From: Salminus brasiliensis
Lineage: Eukaryota > Chordata > Actinopteri > Characiformes > Bryconidae
Assembly: GCF_030463535.1 (NCBI RefSeq)
Contig: NC_132900.1
Coordinates: 24,421,456 to 24,485,455, forward strand
Direction: 5' to 3'
DNA: 64,000 bases
Shown here: positions 47,655-59,176 of the stretch, one piece after another
Position numbering within the stretch: the stretch's first letter is position 1
Layout of the letters: every line of letters starts with the position of its first letter
Notes under the pieces: generated by a model
What the model was told of the DNA's origin: nothing
The model's input: only the letters and a program-made list of their open reading frames with translations
Database searches by the model: none
Made by a program: the position numbers and the translations under genes

Positions 47655-47915
47655 AAATGTGTGCAATAGTACTAATGGGGTGTTTTTCGCAGTACTGTGG
47701 TATTCAATGCAGTAATGTGATGTTTAATATCAGAAATGTGGCATGTTATACCAGTAATGCAGTATGTGCTAGCGGTAACATAGCCTTTAATACCAGTAAG
47801 GCAGCGTTTAATGTGATAAATATCAGTAATGTGGTGTTTAACTACAGTAATGCTGTGTTGAATAGCTGTAGTGTGGCATTTAATAGCAGAAAGTTAATGT
47901 CTTTCAAGTTCAAGT
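47655..47915. repeat. Minisatellite of 21-bp units
   Basis: About eleven units such as GTTTAATATCAGAAATGTGGC, most exactly 21 bp, one extended to 30. The plus-strand frame stays open with a seven-residue periodicity (for example NVMFNIR, NVACYTS, NAVCASG). It lies about 200 bp beyond the rhbdl2 stop codon and is not a gene. Confidence 0.8.
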
Positions 47916-48107
47916 AATGTATTTCAAGTCTGTCAAGTTAATAAAAACTTTAGAAATCCAGTATATCCCGGCTGACTGGCTGTTTGAATTAAAAAGGAAA
48001 TGAGTTGATTTTTTACCAAACTATTGCTTTAAATACACACAGTCTACCTGCGCACACAGGCACTTACATGGGGAACGTGAACATCTGGCTGTGATGTAGG
48101 CAACTGC

Positions 48108-51100
48108 TTAGTGAGGAGCTGGAGAGAGGAAGATATTGAACAAAACTGCAAAGATCAGGAAGACTATGTAGCCAACGATGCAGAACCAGAAGCGAGGGTC
48201 CTTCAAAAGTTTCTGGTTGTAGTTGCTGAAGAAAACATAGCCGATGGTCATTCCTGCTACTCCTCCACCAATGTGGGCCACGAACGACACCTGGTGCAGG
48301 AAAAGCAGGAACACCTGGTCTGTTAATCGAATAACTGGCCTTTAAAACTGGCCTGAGGCACACAGACTCTCACTGGGACATTAATCCAAGTGGCATACGC
48401 CTGGCATACAGACACACTTTACATAAACAGATGGACCTCCTAGGGTTAAATGAGGCAAAGTCACAAAAAAGCACTCACTTACCTTCAATCCAACTTCATC
48501 ACTCAGAAATCTCCTGTACAGAGCAAAGCCCACATCCGTCCCCACTGAAACAACAGCAGTAAACAGAGCATTGTTAAGAAAATCAGCAGCTGCTTTACAG
48601 GGATTAATAAAGCTGCATATAAGTGGAAATACTGGAATCTGCATCCGGGTAAGTGTGTATGTTAACAAACCGATGAGGACGATCACCATGATACGGAAAA
48701 TTCCTAGCAGAGGAATCATCTCCCTAAAGTTCTGTAAGAGAGAGGTAAGGAAAAGGTATGAGTTTTTCAGACAAAACAGTGGTTCTAAACTAGTTAATAG
48801 TAACAGACACCACAGCAACACTGGGTACCACAGCAACACTGTGAATTTTACCATTTTCAATGGGGAAAAAAAAATGGAAAATGGTAAAATTCACAGGGTT
48901 CTTGTTTTTCTAGCTTCCAAAAGTATTAGAGCTGCGTTTGAGCTGAACCCGGTCAGGGAAAGTAAAATGCCAGGTTTGCCAAGATCAACAACAGCCACAT
49001 CAGAAGCATCTATTTTATCAAACTGTAACTGATTTAGAGCTTCTTACTACCTCAGTGTTTCATTATTGACTCAATACATCAGTGAAAGGTTCTGTTTGTC
49101 ACAGTAACTCTCAGGATTGGTACTAAACCCTGTTGTATCAGTGTAGCTGGGTATAGGTTTTATTGTTATTGCAATGTAACTAATTTGCCTTTTCAGAGTG
49201 AAATGAATACACAACTTACCACCACAGCATTCATTAGGTATCCACCAATGAGGGCATAGACTCCTCCAGAGGCGCCCACCAGGGCACTGTACGGGTCAAA
49301 AATGGAACTGGCCAGGGAACCTGGGACAATACACATACTTCATTAACATAAATCTCCTCACTGCCCCAACCATAGCTGTTATTTTTAGTTATATACACTA
49401 ATCCTCAGTGTGTGGTATTGTGGTGTAGTATTTATACAATGACCTAGAATAATTATGTTCACTTGTTTGTTAGCTAACGCTAGCATGGAGTATTTTTTGG
49501 TGACCAGGCTTAGGCCTAAGCAAAAAAAAAAAAATGCAAATGTCTAGTGTGACCACAGCTTACACTAGCTACCAGTTTGGCTGCTTTATCTTTTTTTCCT
49601 AGCAGTCATAGTTTAGAAATTCCTAAACACAACAACAGGCGGAGAACAACTCAAATAAAATACATTGGCTACTCACCACTGCCCTGTATAGGTGTTACAG
49701 CTGAAGTTCCAATGTTTACAGACACTCTTATCCAAAGCGACTTACAAAAGCACTAAATTATTCAATCAAAATATCCAAAGCTGGTGTTGATAGACCCTGA
49801 ATTCAAGATACTTATGAGCCATGACCCTGCCAGAAAAAAAAGCCCTAAAGCAGCAATTCGAAAGCAACACATAACTGCTAGAACCTGAGTGTGGAGGTCA
49901 CTAAACTATGCAAAACCTGTGGAGAAGAACAAGATAAGAGCTGATGCAATAAAAGCTTTTAACCGAGATTACTGCTTATATAATATGCACCCGAAAGAGG
50001 TGGGTCTTCAGTTGACATTTAATGATAGCGAGTAATTCTGCTGTTCAGACACTCAGGGGGAGTTCATTCCACCACTTTGGTGCCAGAACAGAGAGTAATT
50101 TAAACACTTGTCCTCCATGCTTCATGAGAGATGGTGGGTCAAACCAAGCACAAATGTTCTTCGTACAATTCAGATTTTGACCATTGCCATCGGGGTAGGG
50201 AGGGGCTGGACCATTTTTGTCGGCTTTGTAGGCTAGCAGGCTGCAACAGGAAGCCAGTAAATAGTATGCAGCAAGTGAGTAATGTGAGTAAACTTCAGAA
50301 GGTTGAAGACAAGTCTCGCTACTGCATTCAGGATCAGTTGCAGAGGCCTAAAGGCACATGTAGGAAGACCAGCCAGGCGTGAGTTGCAGTAGTTAAGTCA
50401 AGAGATCCTCACAGTGTCAGGAGCATTTCATGGGATGGGGTGAGAACATGTATAGGTTGGGTACTTTGAATCCAAATTTAGGGAAAGAAAGGGTAAATAA
50501 ATAAATAAAACTGTGTTATAAGTTTATAAATAATATTATTAATACTAAGCGTAAATAAGATTATATTATTATAAATATGAATAGTAAATAAATAATACAT
50601 TTATTTACATAAACAGTACAGCACAAGCGGAGAACCAGCATTGAGAATACAGAATAAAGGTTGAAAATGTACACAACAGTTGCATAAATGCCCCACAGCT
50701 GTATCTAATTTGCAAACCTCTGATTACAGTAAAGTACAGTCTGTGGGTTGCTGAAAGGCAAATAAAGCCTCGTCTTGAGCTGCTCACTTTCTGCTGATTC
50801 TCACTAGAAAACCTAAAGCTACACTGCAAACAATATTTTCGAATGTAGTCTAAATAATAGATCTCATTTATTGTAGTAAAATTATAAGATTAATTAACTT
50901 ACACTACAAGTCCAAATGTCCAAACACCTCTTCTAGTGAATTTTTGTTAGCTACTTCAGGTTGCACCCACTGCTGAGGTATGCAAATGCACTCACACAGC
51001 TTGTCCAGTCCCTGTTGGCAATAGAACTGGACTCTCTGGAGCAGATTAACATGACCCTCATGGCACCATGCCTAATGCCAGGAGTTGGCTGGAGGGGTAT

Positions 51101-54100
51101 ATAAAGCCCCCCAAGTATTGATCGGTGGAGCAGTGGAGCAGTGGAACTGTGTTCTCAGGAATGATGGTGCTCCGTCCAATACAAAAAACAACTCATAGTA
51201 GCACTCCAAAATCTACTAGAAAGCCTTCCCTGTACAGTAGAGATAAACAGACAGTAGAGCACTCCAACAAAAGCAGTATAAACTCCTTTGATATCCTTGA
51301 TTTCGAAAGGAACAATAAATGAGCTGGTGTCCCAATACTTTTGTCCAAATAGTGCATTTTGTCTTGTTTTGAGGGATTACAAATTCTATTGACAGATCAT
51401 TTCACTTAATTTAAGAAAGAACCATTTAATTATTGTTAAGAAAGTGCCTGTGGAATACAATGCTTTCAGTAGATTAGAAGCGGCCAATCATTTACCAATA
51501 AGCTGAATAATTGTATAATTGTTTATAAAAATCACATATTTTGACAACATTTATAGATTTTAATTAAGATATCATTTTTGCAGCGTAGCTGAATCCATGT
51601 CCTGAAAGCCTTTCATACAATGAAGTTCACTGATTATTCTTTATTTAATTTCGGCTCACCTGCAAGAACCCCGCCCAGGTAGACCATCCCCACCTCAAAG
51701 CCCTTGTGAACCAACTCCAGTGGGATGCCCAGCAGCAGCTGCAGCACCAGATTCCCCAGTATATGCTGTATTCTAGAGAAAAAGAACACCAAACTTAGTC
51801 AATAAAACCCTAAAAAAAATTACACTATATGGACAAAAATATTGGGACACCTGGACATTCACTGGTCTAATTATTTTGAATACCCTTGCGTTTATATTTT
51901 GGGGCACTGCTGTGAGGACCTGGTTGCATTCAGCGACAAGAGCATTAGTGAGGTCAGAATGCTGGACGATTACCACCCCACCTCATCTTCAACTCCCCAG
52001 CTTATCCCAAAAGTATTGGATGGATCACCATCATTCCAGAGAATACGGTTTGCTCCACAGCTCAATGCTGGGTGGCTTTATACCATTCTAGCCCATTCTA
52101 GCACACGCTTTGACATTGTGCCAACAGGTTCATGCTTATCTTATCAGAGTTCATGCTCATTCTATTGACAATACTTCTCTACAAGGGCATGAACAAGCAT
52201 GGGAAGGGGTGCCCACAAACAATTGGACATATAGTGTACATGTGAATGCACAAACATATGGGTGCAGCCCATAAGCTAAGACAGTGTTTGGTATCTGATG
52301 TGTGCTTCCTTTTTTTACAACTGGAGATGCTATGCACTGCTACTGCTAACAAACACTGGACACAGACTGGTCACCAGTCTCACCTCCGTCACACACACTG
52401 AAACACTTTTTTATATCAAAATCTGTGAAAAGCTACACAAACAAGCCTTAAAAATGCTGGAAATACATTATCATCCTCCTAACATCCCACTATTTCACTT
52501 TTAACTGGAGAGCAGTATGTAGAGTGATACCATTGGGAACTCTTCCTTAAAGTGACTGCAGATAAAGAGCAGATGCTCTTCTTGTGTTTTCCCTCCATAC
52601 CGCTGGCAGAAGTCAAACATAAAGAAGGAAACAGATGAAGGAGCTCTTACCCAGCGTGCACAAACATGTATGATAGAAAGCGCCATGCCTCCTGCCGGTG
52701 GTCGGGTTTGTAAGTGAGGGGGCTGTTCCAGATGCCTTGATCCAGCGTCACCCACTGCTTCTGAGGCTTCCACACCGCATAGTAGATAAAAACTGCCAAC
52801 TGCCCAGAGTTAGAGCACAGTGTTATTACCAGGAGAGACTTTTCACTGCTGCTGCTAATAGCCTACCAGCGCTAAGCTTGCTTTTATTATTAGCCAACCT
52901 CCTGCGATGAAGACGGAGACAGAGACATGGGTATTATGAGGAACCTTGTATGTACAATAAGTTCTATTATGAGCATTTTACATTATCCTGTATCAGTTTA
53001 TTATGGTTGTACACTATTAGCAAGATTATAGCTCTGATGGAACTCGATGGATGACTGAAAAGCTCTTATCTACATCTGTATAGAGCAGGCCTGGGCGACG
53101 CCAGGGACAAACTGTGGTGGCTAGACGACCATGTGGGGTATTCCTGGTATTCAGTGGTAAGCAATAAAAAAGTATATAGTGTAAATGCAAGATATATCTA
53201 AAAATACATCAGTTATATATACATTTTTAGATGTTTCATTTAGTTTTTTTATAGATTTTTAGATTTATAGATTTTTTATAGATAGATTTATAGATTTTGC
53301 TTCAGCTGTGTTCTTTTGCTTCTACCCAAATCAGTGGTCACAAATATGTTTATAAATGTCGCTACAACCAAGAACACACCCACCTATGGCAAACCGTTTG
53401 ACACTTGCCATAGGCAAGAGCCATGAGTGAATGAATCTACATACAATTCAGTAATTAGTCACAACATTGTTGTCGCACTTTAAATGCAGAAATTCAGTTT
53501 ATCTGCTACTGTGTACTTACACATTTGCTCAGCCATGTTAGAAAACGCCTCAAAAGCTAGGTATCACTCCAAAATCAGTTGATCAATAAGATTCAAGGTG
53601 AATGCCTTCTAAGACCCAAAAGATAAATGTGCCCAAACCCAGTAGCAAAAGGACAAAACAGAAGTAAATTAGAGATTCCAGAAGCTAAAGCCTTGATCAG
53701 CAAAATCCACAAAAAGAGAGCACAGAATTACACTTTACAGACCAAAATCAGTATTAAATAACTACAAAGAGTAATAAAGTAGTCAAGCATCTTTAAAATG
53801 CATTCCATTCACATCTATTTTTTTATTTTGGTTTTCAAAATGTTGATTAAAGACTTATTATTTATTTGTGTAATAAGTTTGGCACTCCATACATCCCTGA
53901 GGGACAGCTTGACTTTTTGAAACCCCTGGATAAGAAGGTCTGCTAAAGAATCAAACGTCAACGGCAGATCTTGCACTAAAGTGCACAGTAACATTACACC
54001 CATAATAAAGTTATACTGAAAACAGTATATTTTAGTGATAATTCTGAATACATGTTATGAATATACTCTGTACACTCAGTAGAAGTAGAGTCACACAGTG

Positions 54101-55275
54101 TTTCACAGCAGGAAATTTCATTTGTGGATTAGAAATAAAACTCCTTATGCTTATGAAACTGTAAAACATGGCTATTTTCGGAGAAAACCACCGTTGTGGT
54201 TTAGAGGAGTCAGACATGAATCTGCTCATTTAGACTTTCCAGCAGCGGAAAAACACACTGCTGAATACAGCAGCCTCCCAGTCTCTGTCACAAATCCACC
54301 TCCAAATCAAACACACATTGCTGCCAACACTCAGACACGTCCACTGCAGTACTCTTTAAAGAAGAGTGTTCCTTAATGGTTCTAGTAAGCACCTTTAAGA
54401 TTTATAGAACTTTACTGTTTCTAAAAGACATCAGATTTGTCTATTTGGAGTCATTGTTTTATGATGTCGCAAAGATTAAAACACATTAAACACCAATCAG
54501 CCCTATTATTAGCACCACTGACGGGTGAAGTGAAAAACATTGAGTGTCTGCAACTACAGTGGCATCTCTCAAGGGGTGGGATATATTAGACAGAAAGTGA
54601 TCAGTTAAAGGTTAATGGTGATGTGCTAAAAGCAGGAAAATGGGCAAGCAAAAGTATCTCCAAAGAGCCAAACTGTGATGGCTAGACTACTGGCTTAGAA
54701 CATCTCAATAACATCAGGCAAGTTTTTTTTCTGGTATGTAGTGGTCAGCATCTCCCAAAAATGCTTCTAAAAAGAGCTTCCAACTACACCTATGGTTTAT
54801 GCGATTCATTGATGCCCCACCTCATAACTTACATCTGCTGCTTTCTTTGTGTCAGATACCACAGGACACCTTCAGAGGTAACTGTTTAACTCTGATTTTC
54901 TAAACTGCTACAGGCTTAATGGGCAGGGCTAAACTGCTGTAGGCTAAATGGGTGGGGCTAAATGACTATAAGCTAAATAGGCGAGGTCAATTGTTATAGG
55001 TTAAACTTTTGCATTTAATACAATGGTAAAATGGGTCCCACCTCTCCTATGCTGATGAGGATGATAAAGATAGGGGGTGGCAGGCAGTTGGCGCGGTCTA
55101 AATATGTTTCTCGCAGTTCTTCTGGAAGCATCCATCTGGAGACTTGAAAGTGAAACCTCTCGCAGCATCCTCTCTGCTTCTCTTCCTGCTGATCCTCTTC
55201 CTGCTGCTCCTCCTCCTCTTGCTTGTCTCGATTCACAGGGAAACCGGCCTCTTCATCGGGATCAATGCGAACCAT
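48108..55275 (-). CDS. rhbdl2: Rhomboid-like 2 intramembrane serine protease
   Basis: Seven coding exons on the minus strand: 55275-55042, 52799-52651, 51772-51660, 49320-49220, 48731-48671, 48544-48483, 48290-48108; all phases join, 300 residues (human 303). Rhomboids cut single-pass membrane proteins inside the bilayer; RHBDL2 acts at the cell surface. The cytosolic N-terminus (about 1-55) is Glu/Gln-rich, then WMLPEELRETYLDRANCLPP precedes the first membrane segment. EAWRFLSYMFVHAG is the L1-loop WR motif, HILGNL carries the conserved Asn, GASGGVYALIGG holds the catalytic Ser183, and SFVAHIGGG the catalytic His246. The active site appears intact. The start is ATG 55275, in good context (GAGAAATGG), with an in-frame TGA just upstream. 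A preceding untranslated exon ends at 56549. Its position between gja9 and akirin1 agrees with human 1p34. Confidence 0.95.
48839..48896. repeat. Perfect 20-bp inverted repeat in rhbdl2 intron
   Basis: CTGTGAATTTTACCATTTTC at 48839-48858 is exactly mirrored at 48877-48896 across an 18-base loop. Just upstream, ACCACAGCAACACTG is tandemly duplicated. Confidence 0.95.
49690..50420 (+). repeat. Long interspersed repeat of unknown class in rhbdl2 intron
   Basis: Starts with TTACAGACACTCTTATCCAAAGCGACTTACA and contains GAGTTCATTCCACCACTTTGGTGCCAGAACAGAG and GATCAGTTGCAGAGGCCTAA then GGAAGACCAGCCAGGCG. I recognise this word order from repeats widespread in teleosts but cannot name the family. It lies between exons 3 and 4 (51660 and 49320). 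Confidence 0.55.
50910..51360. repeat. MITE-like element with CAATACTTTTGTCC end
   Basis: Ends GGTGTCCCAATACTTTTGTCC, the reverse complement of family C's left end, and begins ACAAGTCCAAATGTCCAAACACC, so the ends are inverted. The interior includes GGTATATAAAGCCCC. Confidence 0.5.
51822..52242 (+). repeat. MITE family C, complete copy
   Basis: Begins TACACTATATGGACAAAAATATTGGGACACC and ends CAATTGGACATATAGTGTA; the outer TACACTATATG is inverted at the right end. Non-coding, about 420 bp, between rhbdl2 exons 2 and 3. Confidence 0.75.
52900..54470. other. rhbdl2 intron 1 sequence, nothing recognised
   Basis: AT-rich, with TATAGATTTTT-type repetition near 53220-53300. No coding signal. Confidence 0.4.
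54480..54890 (+). mobile_element. Tc1-derived repeat fragment in rhbdl2 intron
   Basis: AAACACCAATCAGCCCTATTATTAGCACC on the left and AGATACCACAGGACACCTTCAGAGG on the right match the transposase-end repeats at 22330-22990 and 15980-16040. Confidence 0.6.
54895..55010. repeat. Minisatellite of 28-30 bp units, locus 2
   Basis: Four units of the form TAAACTGCTGTAGGCTAAATG then GGTGGGGC, ending only about 30 bp from the donor of rhbdl2 coding exon 1. Same unit as at 46640-46930. Confidence 0.75.
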
Positions 55276-55419
55276 TTCTCAGCCTCAAAGGGAAACTCCA
55301 CAGCTTCAAAATATCCCTGTAGAAGTTCAAAGGTGTGAACAGAACAGAGTGGGTTTGATGTTTAACGCTCAGTTCTAGAGAAACTTGGTAAAAACTGGTG
55401 TGCTGAATGGAACTAGACA

Positions 55420-55680
55420 TCTAACCCCCTACATAAAGTAATTACACCAAATGGTTATGAATACACTACCTGTCACACTGTTTTACCATAGATTTTGGGT
55501 CTTAAATGTGTTTTTTTAAAATCGCATGTCATTAAAATGGTGGAGGGATACAAGCAGGGTGTTGTACAGCAAAAAATAGTCCCAAGATTTGCCACTATGT
55601 TACCATCATCAACAGTCCAACATGCCAACTCAGACGTGGTCAGTTTGGATAGTAAATAAAATGACTATTTTTGTAGTTGT
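55420..55680 (+). repeat. MITE family A, partial copy in rhbdl2 5' intron
   Basis: GGTTATGAATACACTACCTG, GGGTCTTAAATGTG, TCATTAAAATGGTGGAGGGATAC and ACCATCATCAACAGTCCAACATG in family order. Confidence 0.65.
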
Positions 55681-56548
55681 TAATATAATGCACTTATTAT
55701 ACATATAGAACTACTATAACTAACAACTACTATAAATAACAGACTCTCTACAGAGAGTTTACCAACAGTAGGCAGACAATACTGAATTTAGTATATCTGC
55801 TGATTCTGATACGTACACGTTTCTAAACTGTAGAGACTGGGACTAAACCCACATGGGTCAACATTACATATATATTTAACATATGACTTTATATTGGATA
55901 TAAACAATATCGTTTTTGGCAGAGGTTTCAATTGCAGTAAAATGAATAAAACACAGGTATTTTAGTGCAGCAGTCCAGCTACACCTAAACCCTCTGCTCT
56001 TGCAGAATTCAGTACACACATCAGCTTCACAAATCACACACATCTAAACACCTGAGCTACACTAATACCAACTGTGTTGATACTGATGATTCCAATATTG
56101 CAGTTCCTCCCTATAAAAATGACAATAAGAAAGTGTTATGATTATTAACAATCGTTTATTAATAATAATTATTATTATTAATAATCATAGATTACATTGT
56201 TAAGCAGTGATTAGGAATAATGTGTTTCTATCTTCTATATGAATGATCTACAGGGTGAGGAGCAGACGGTCAGTGCTGCTCCTCTGGGACTCTTCCTGCC
56301 AAAGCACATAAACAAAGCCACATCCTGTAGACTCCTTATATGGCATTCCTCATTCCAAATCACTCTAAAGCATTAATATCATAATTAATAACAACACAGG
56401 TCAGTTTAACAGGACCTGGGCTGGGTGTGGAATTACCCTGGAGAAAACAGCAGGTGGTTTCAGAAGCAGCCTGAAGATCACTGAGATAAATCTTCCTAAC
56501 CGGAGCTCAAACACTCCAGGAAGAAGTTAGGGAGAAGTTGGACTCACC

Positions 56549-57010
56549 AGTTTTCTCTGGATTTGTTTCAGTCCTTCAGCAGATCAGTCCAGGTTCCTTC
56601 TTCTCTGAGTAGATCCAACACTTTAATGCTGAGTGAAGGAGCTCGTGGCTTAAAGGCTCAGTGCGACCACACCATGCGTTTGCGGTGTGTGTAGCACCGA
56701 GCACCGTGTGTGTTTGTGTGTGTGCAAGTGAGTAACTACCAGTGAACTAAACGCCACCCAGCCTCTCTGCTTTTCCTCTCGCGCTCTTCCTTCCTGTGGA
56801 AACGCACGAGCGTGTTTGAGATAAACAGTAAAATAAACAAACAGCCAGACTGGACAGTTTCTCTCTTTCTCTCCCTGTAAACCTTTAGAAGCTCCTGGTT
56901 TTCACACTGCCTAAAAACCACCGCCTTCAGAGGCACTTCCGTTTACCTGCGCTGCAGTGTACCAGCGCACCTGAGCGCAGTGACGTCACTGGGTGGGAAA
57001 ACTTGGAAAC
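56549..57010 (-). promoter_or_regulatory. rhbdl2 untranslated first exon and promoter
   Basis: On the minus strand a strong donor, AACTG followed by GTGAGT, ends at 56549 (last exon base near 56548), matching the need for an untranslated exon before the acceptor at 55316. Further upstream is a CpG-containing stretch and a full palindromic TGACGTCA (CRE/ATF site) at 56981-56988. Exon and promoter limits are inferred. Confidence 0.5.
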
Positions 57011-57239
57011 CTGCTAGTAAACTTCACAAGTAGTAATAATTGGCATTATGCTCGATGAAAAGTTCACGCTAAAAACTCCCTCGCTCATGATTTAATACAT
57101 GATTTAAACACAACAGTTTACATACTGTCCAACTTTCCAACGGAAACACTCCAAACTGCAGTTATTATTGCAATAACGAGCGCGGGAGGGTTGCTTTTGT
57201 TGTTGTTGCTTATTGCAATAACGAATAACGATTTATTAG

Positions 57240-57272
<33 letters not shown>
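57240..57272. repeat. (AC)n microsatellite
   Basis: About 16 AC units. Confidence 0.9.
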
Positions 57273-57273
<1 letters not shown>

Positions 57274-57544
57274 GTTGTGATCTGCCCTTGAGCATGCCAT
57301 TAGCCCTCTCTGCTGTCCGGCACTGCAGCGAAGGCTGCCCACCGCTCCGCGCACGTGCACTAGCCTTCTACCCACTGCACAGATGGGTAGAAAAGCTGAG
57401 GGGTTAAAGGCAGAGGCCAAATGGGGAATGTGTTTGTCCATGTCCCTTGAGTAAACAAGCACTATTTGTGCATTAAAATGTGCAGAAGTGTGTCTGTATA
57501 TAATTTGGTATATAATCTATAAAGGTCCATGTACTTCATATATA

Positions 57545-59169
57545 CAGGGTGGGCCATTTGTATGGATACACCTAAATAAAATGGGAATGGTTGATATTAT
57601 TAACTTCCTGTTTGTGGCACATTAGTATATGGGAGGGGAAAACTTTTCAAGATGGGTGGTGACCATGGCGGCTATTTTAAAGTCAGCCATTTTGGATCCA
57701 ACTTTAGTTTTTTCAATGGGAAGAAGGTCATGTGACATCAAACTTATTGAGAATTTCACAAGAAAAACAATGGTGTGCTTGCTTTTAACGTGACTTTATT
57801 CTTTCATGAGTTATTTACAAGTTTCTGACCACTTATAAAATTCAAAGTGCTGCCCATTGTGTTGGATTGTCAATGCACCCCTCTTCTCCCACTCTTCACA
57901 CACTGATAGCAACACCGCAGAAGAAATGCTAGCACAGGCTTCCAGTATCTGTAGTTTCAGGTGCTGCACATCTCGTATTTTCACAGCATAGACAATTGCC
58001 TTCAGATGACCCCAAAGATAAAAGTCTAAGGGGGTCAGATCGGGAGACCTTGGGGGCCATTCAACTGGCCCACGACGACCAATCCACTTTCCAGGAAACT
58101 GTTCATCTAGGAATGCTCGGACCTGACACCCATAATGTGGTGGTGCACCATCTTGCTGGAAAAACTCAGGGAACGTGCCAGCTTCAGTGCATAAAGAGGG
58201 AAACACATTATCATGTAGCAATTTCAAATATCCAGTGGCCTTGAGGTTTCCACTGATGAAGAATGGCCCCACTATCTTTGTACCCCATATAACACACCAT
58301 TCCATCAATTTTTGTTAAAACAGTCTTGGAGGGATCTATCCAATGTGGGTTAGTGTCAGACCATTCTTCCGTTAACTTCACCATTCACATAAAAGTTTGC
58401 CTCATCATTGAACAAAATGTTCTGTGTAAACTGAGGGTCCTGTTCCAATTTTTGTTTTGCCCATTCTGCAAATTCAGTGCGCCGATCTGGGTCATCCTTG
58501 TTGAGATGCTGCAGCAGCTGGAGTTTGTAAGGGTGCCATTTGTGAGTAGCTAATATCCGCCGAAGGGCTGTTCGACTGATGCCACTCTCCAGTGACATGC
58601 GGCGAGTGCTACGCTGTGGGCTCTTGCTGAATGAAGCTAGGACAGCCACTGATGCTTCTTCATTAATGACAGTTTTCATTTTGGCAAATCCAACACTGAA
58701 CCAGTTTTACGAAACTTGGCAAGCAGTTTGCTAACTGTAGCATAGGAGATGGGTGGTCTCGTAGGGTGTCTTGCATTGAAATCTGCTGCAATGACCCGGG
58801 TACTGCGTTCACCAGACATCAACACAATTTCTATCCGCTCCTCACATGTTAATCTCTGCAACGTCAATGGCTGTAAACAAAGAGAAGCTTGTAAATAACT
58901 CATGAAAGAATAAATAAAGGTATGTTAAAAGCAAGCACACCATTGTTTTTCTTGTGAAATTCTCAATAAGTTTGATGTCACATGACCCTCTTCCCATTGA
59001 AAAAACTAAAGTTGGACCCAAAATGGTCAACTTCAAAATGGCCACCATGGTCACCACCCATCTTGAAAAGTTTTCCCCCTCCCATATACTAATGTGCCAC
59101 AAACAGGAAGTTAATATCACCAACCATTCCAATTTTATTCAGGTGTATCCATATAAATGGCCCACCCTG
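57545..59169 (-). mobile_element. Mariner-type transposon, 1625 bp, long inverted ends
   Basis: Ends CAGGGTGGGCCATTT...AAATGGCCCACCCTG, flanked by TA on both sides. The inverted repeats extend about 280 bp (57545-57826 and 58884-59169), unusually long for mariner. A minus-strand transposase lies between them. Arms are similar throughout with a few differences, so the insertion is not very old, though the gene is broken. Confidence 0.92.
57811..58903 (-). pseudogene. Mariner-family transposase with frameshifts
   Basis: Three successive open stretches in different frames: 58903-58676 (helix-turn-helix start, RIEIVLMSGERSTRVIAADF), 58679-58356 (second HTH part and first catalytic block NILFNDEANFYVNG), and 58308-57811 (FFQQDGAPPHY with the second Asp, SPDLTPLDFYLWG with the last). 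From the second Asp to the Asp of TPLD there are 41 residues, D-x41-D, rather than the 34 of classic mariner. Frame changes near 58680 and 58320 disable it. Catalytic residues themselves survive. Confidence 0.88.
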
Positions 59170-59176
59170 TACATAT

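Noticed and set aside
47609-47917. Plus-strand frame of 102 codons with heptad-like repeats
   Set aside because: It follows from the 21-bp tandem repeat and lies on the strand opposite rhbdl2.
55077-55338. Plus-strand frames rich in leucine with a membrane-like stretch
   Set aside because: Antisense to the Glu/Gln-rich first coding exon of rhbdl2.
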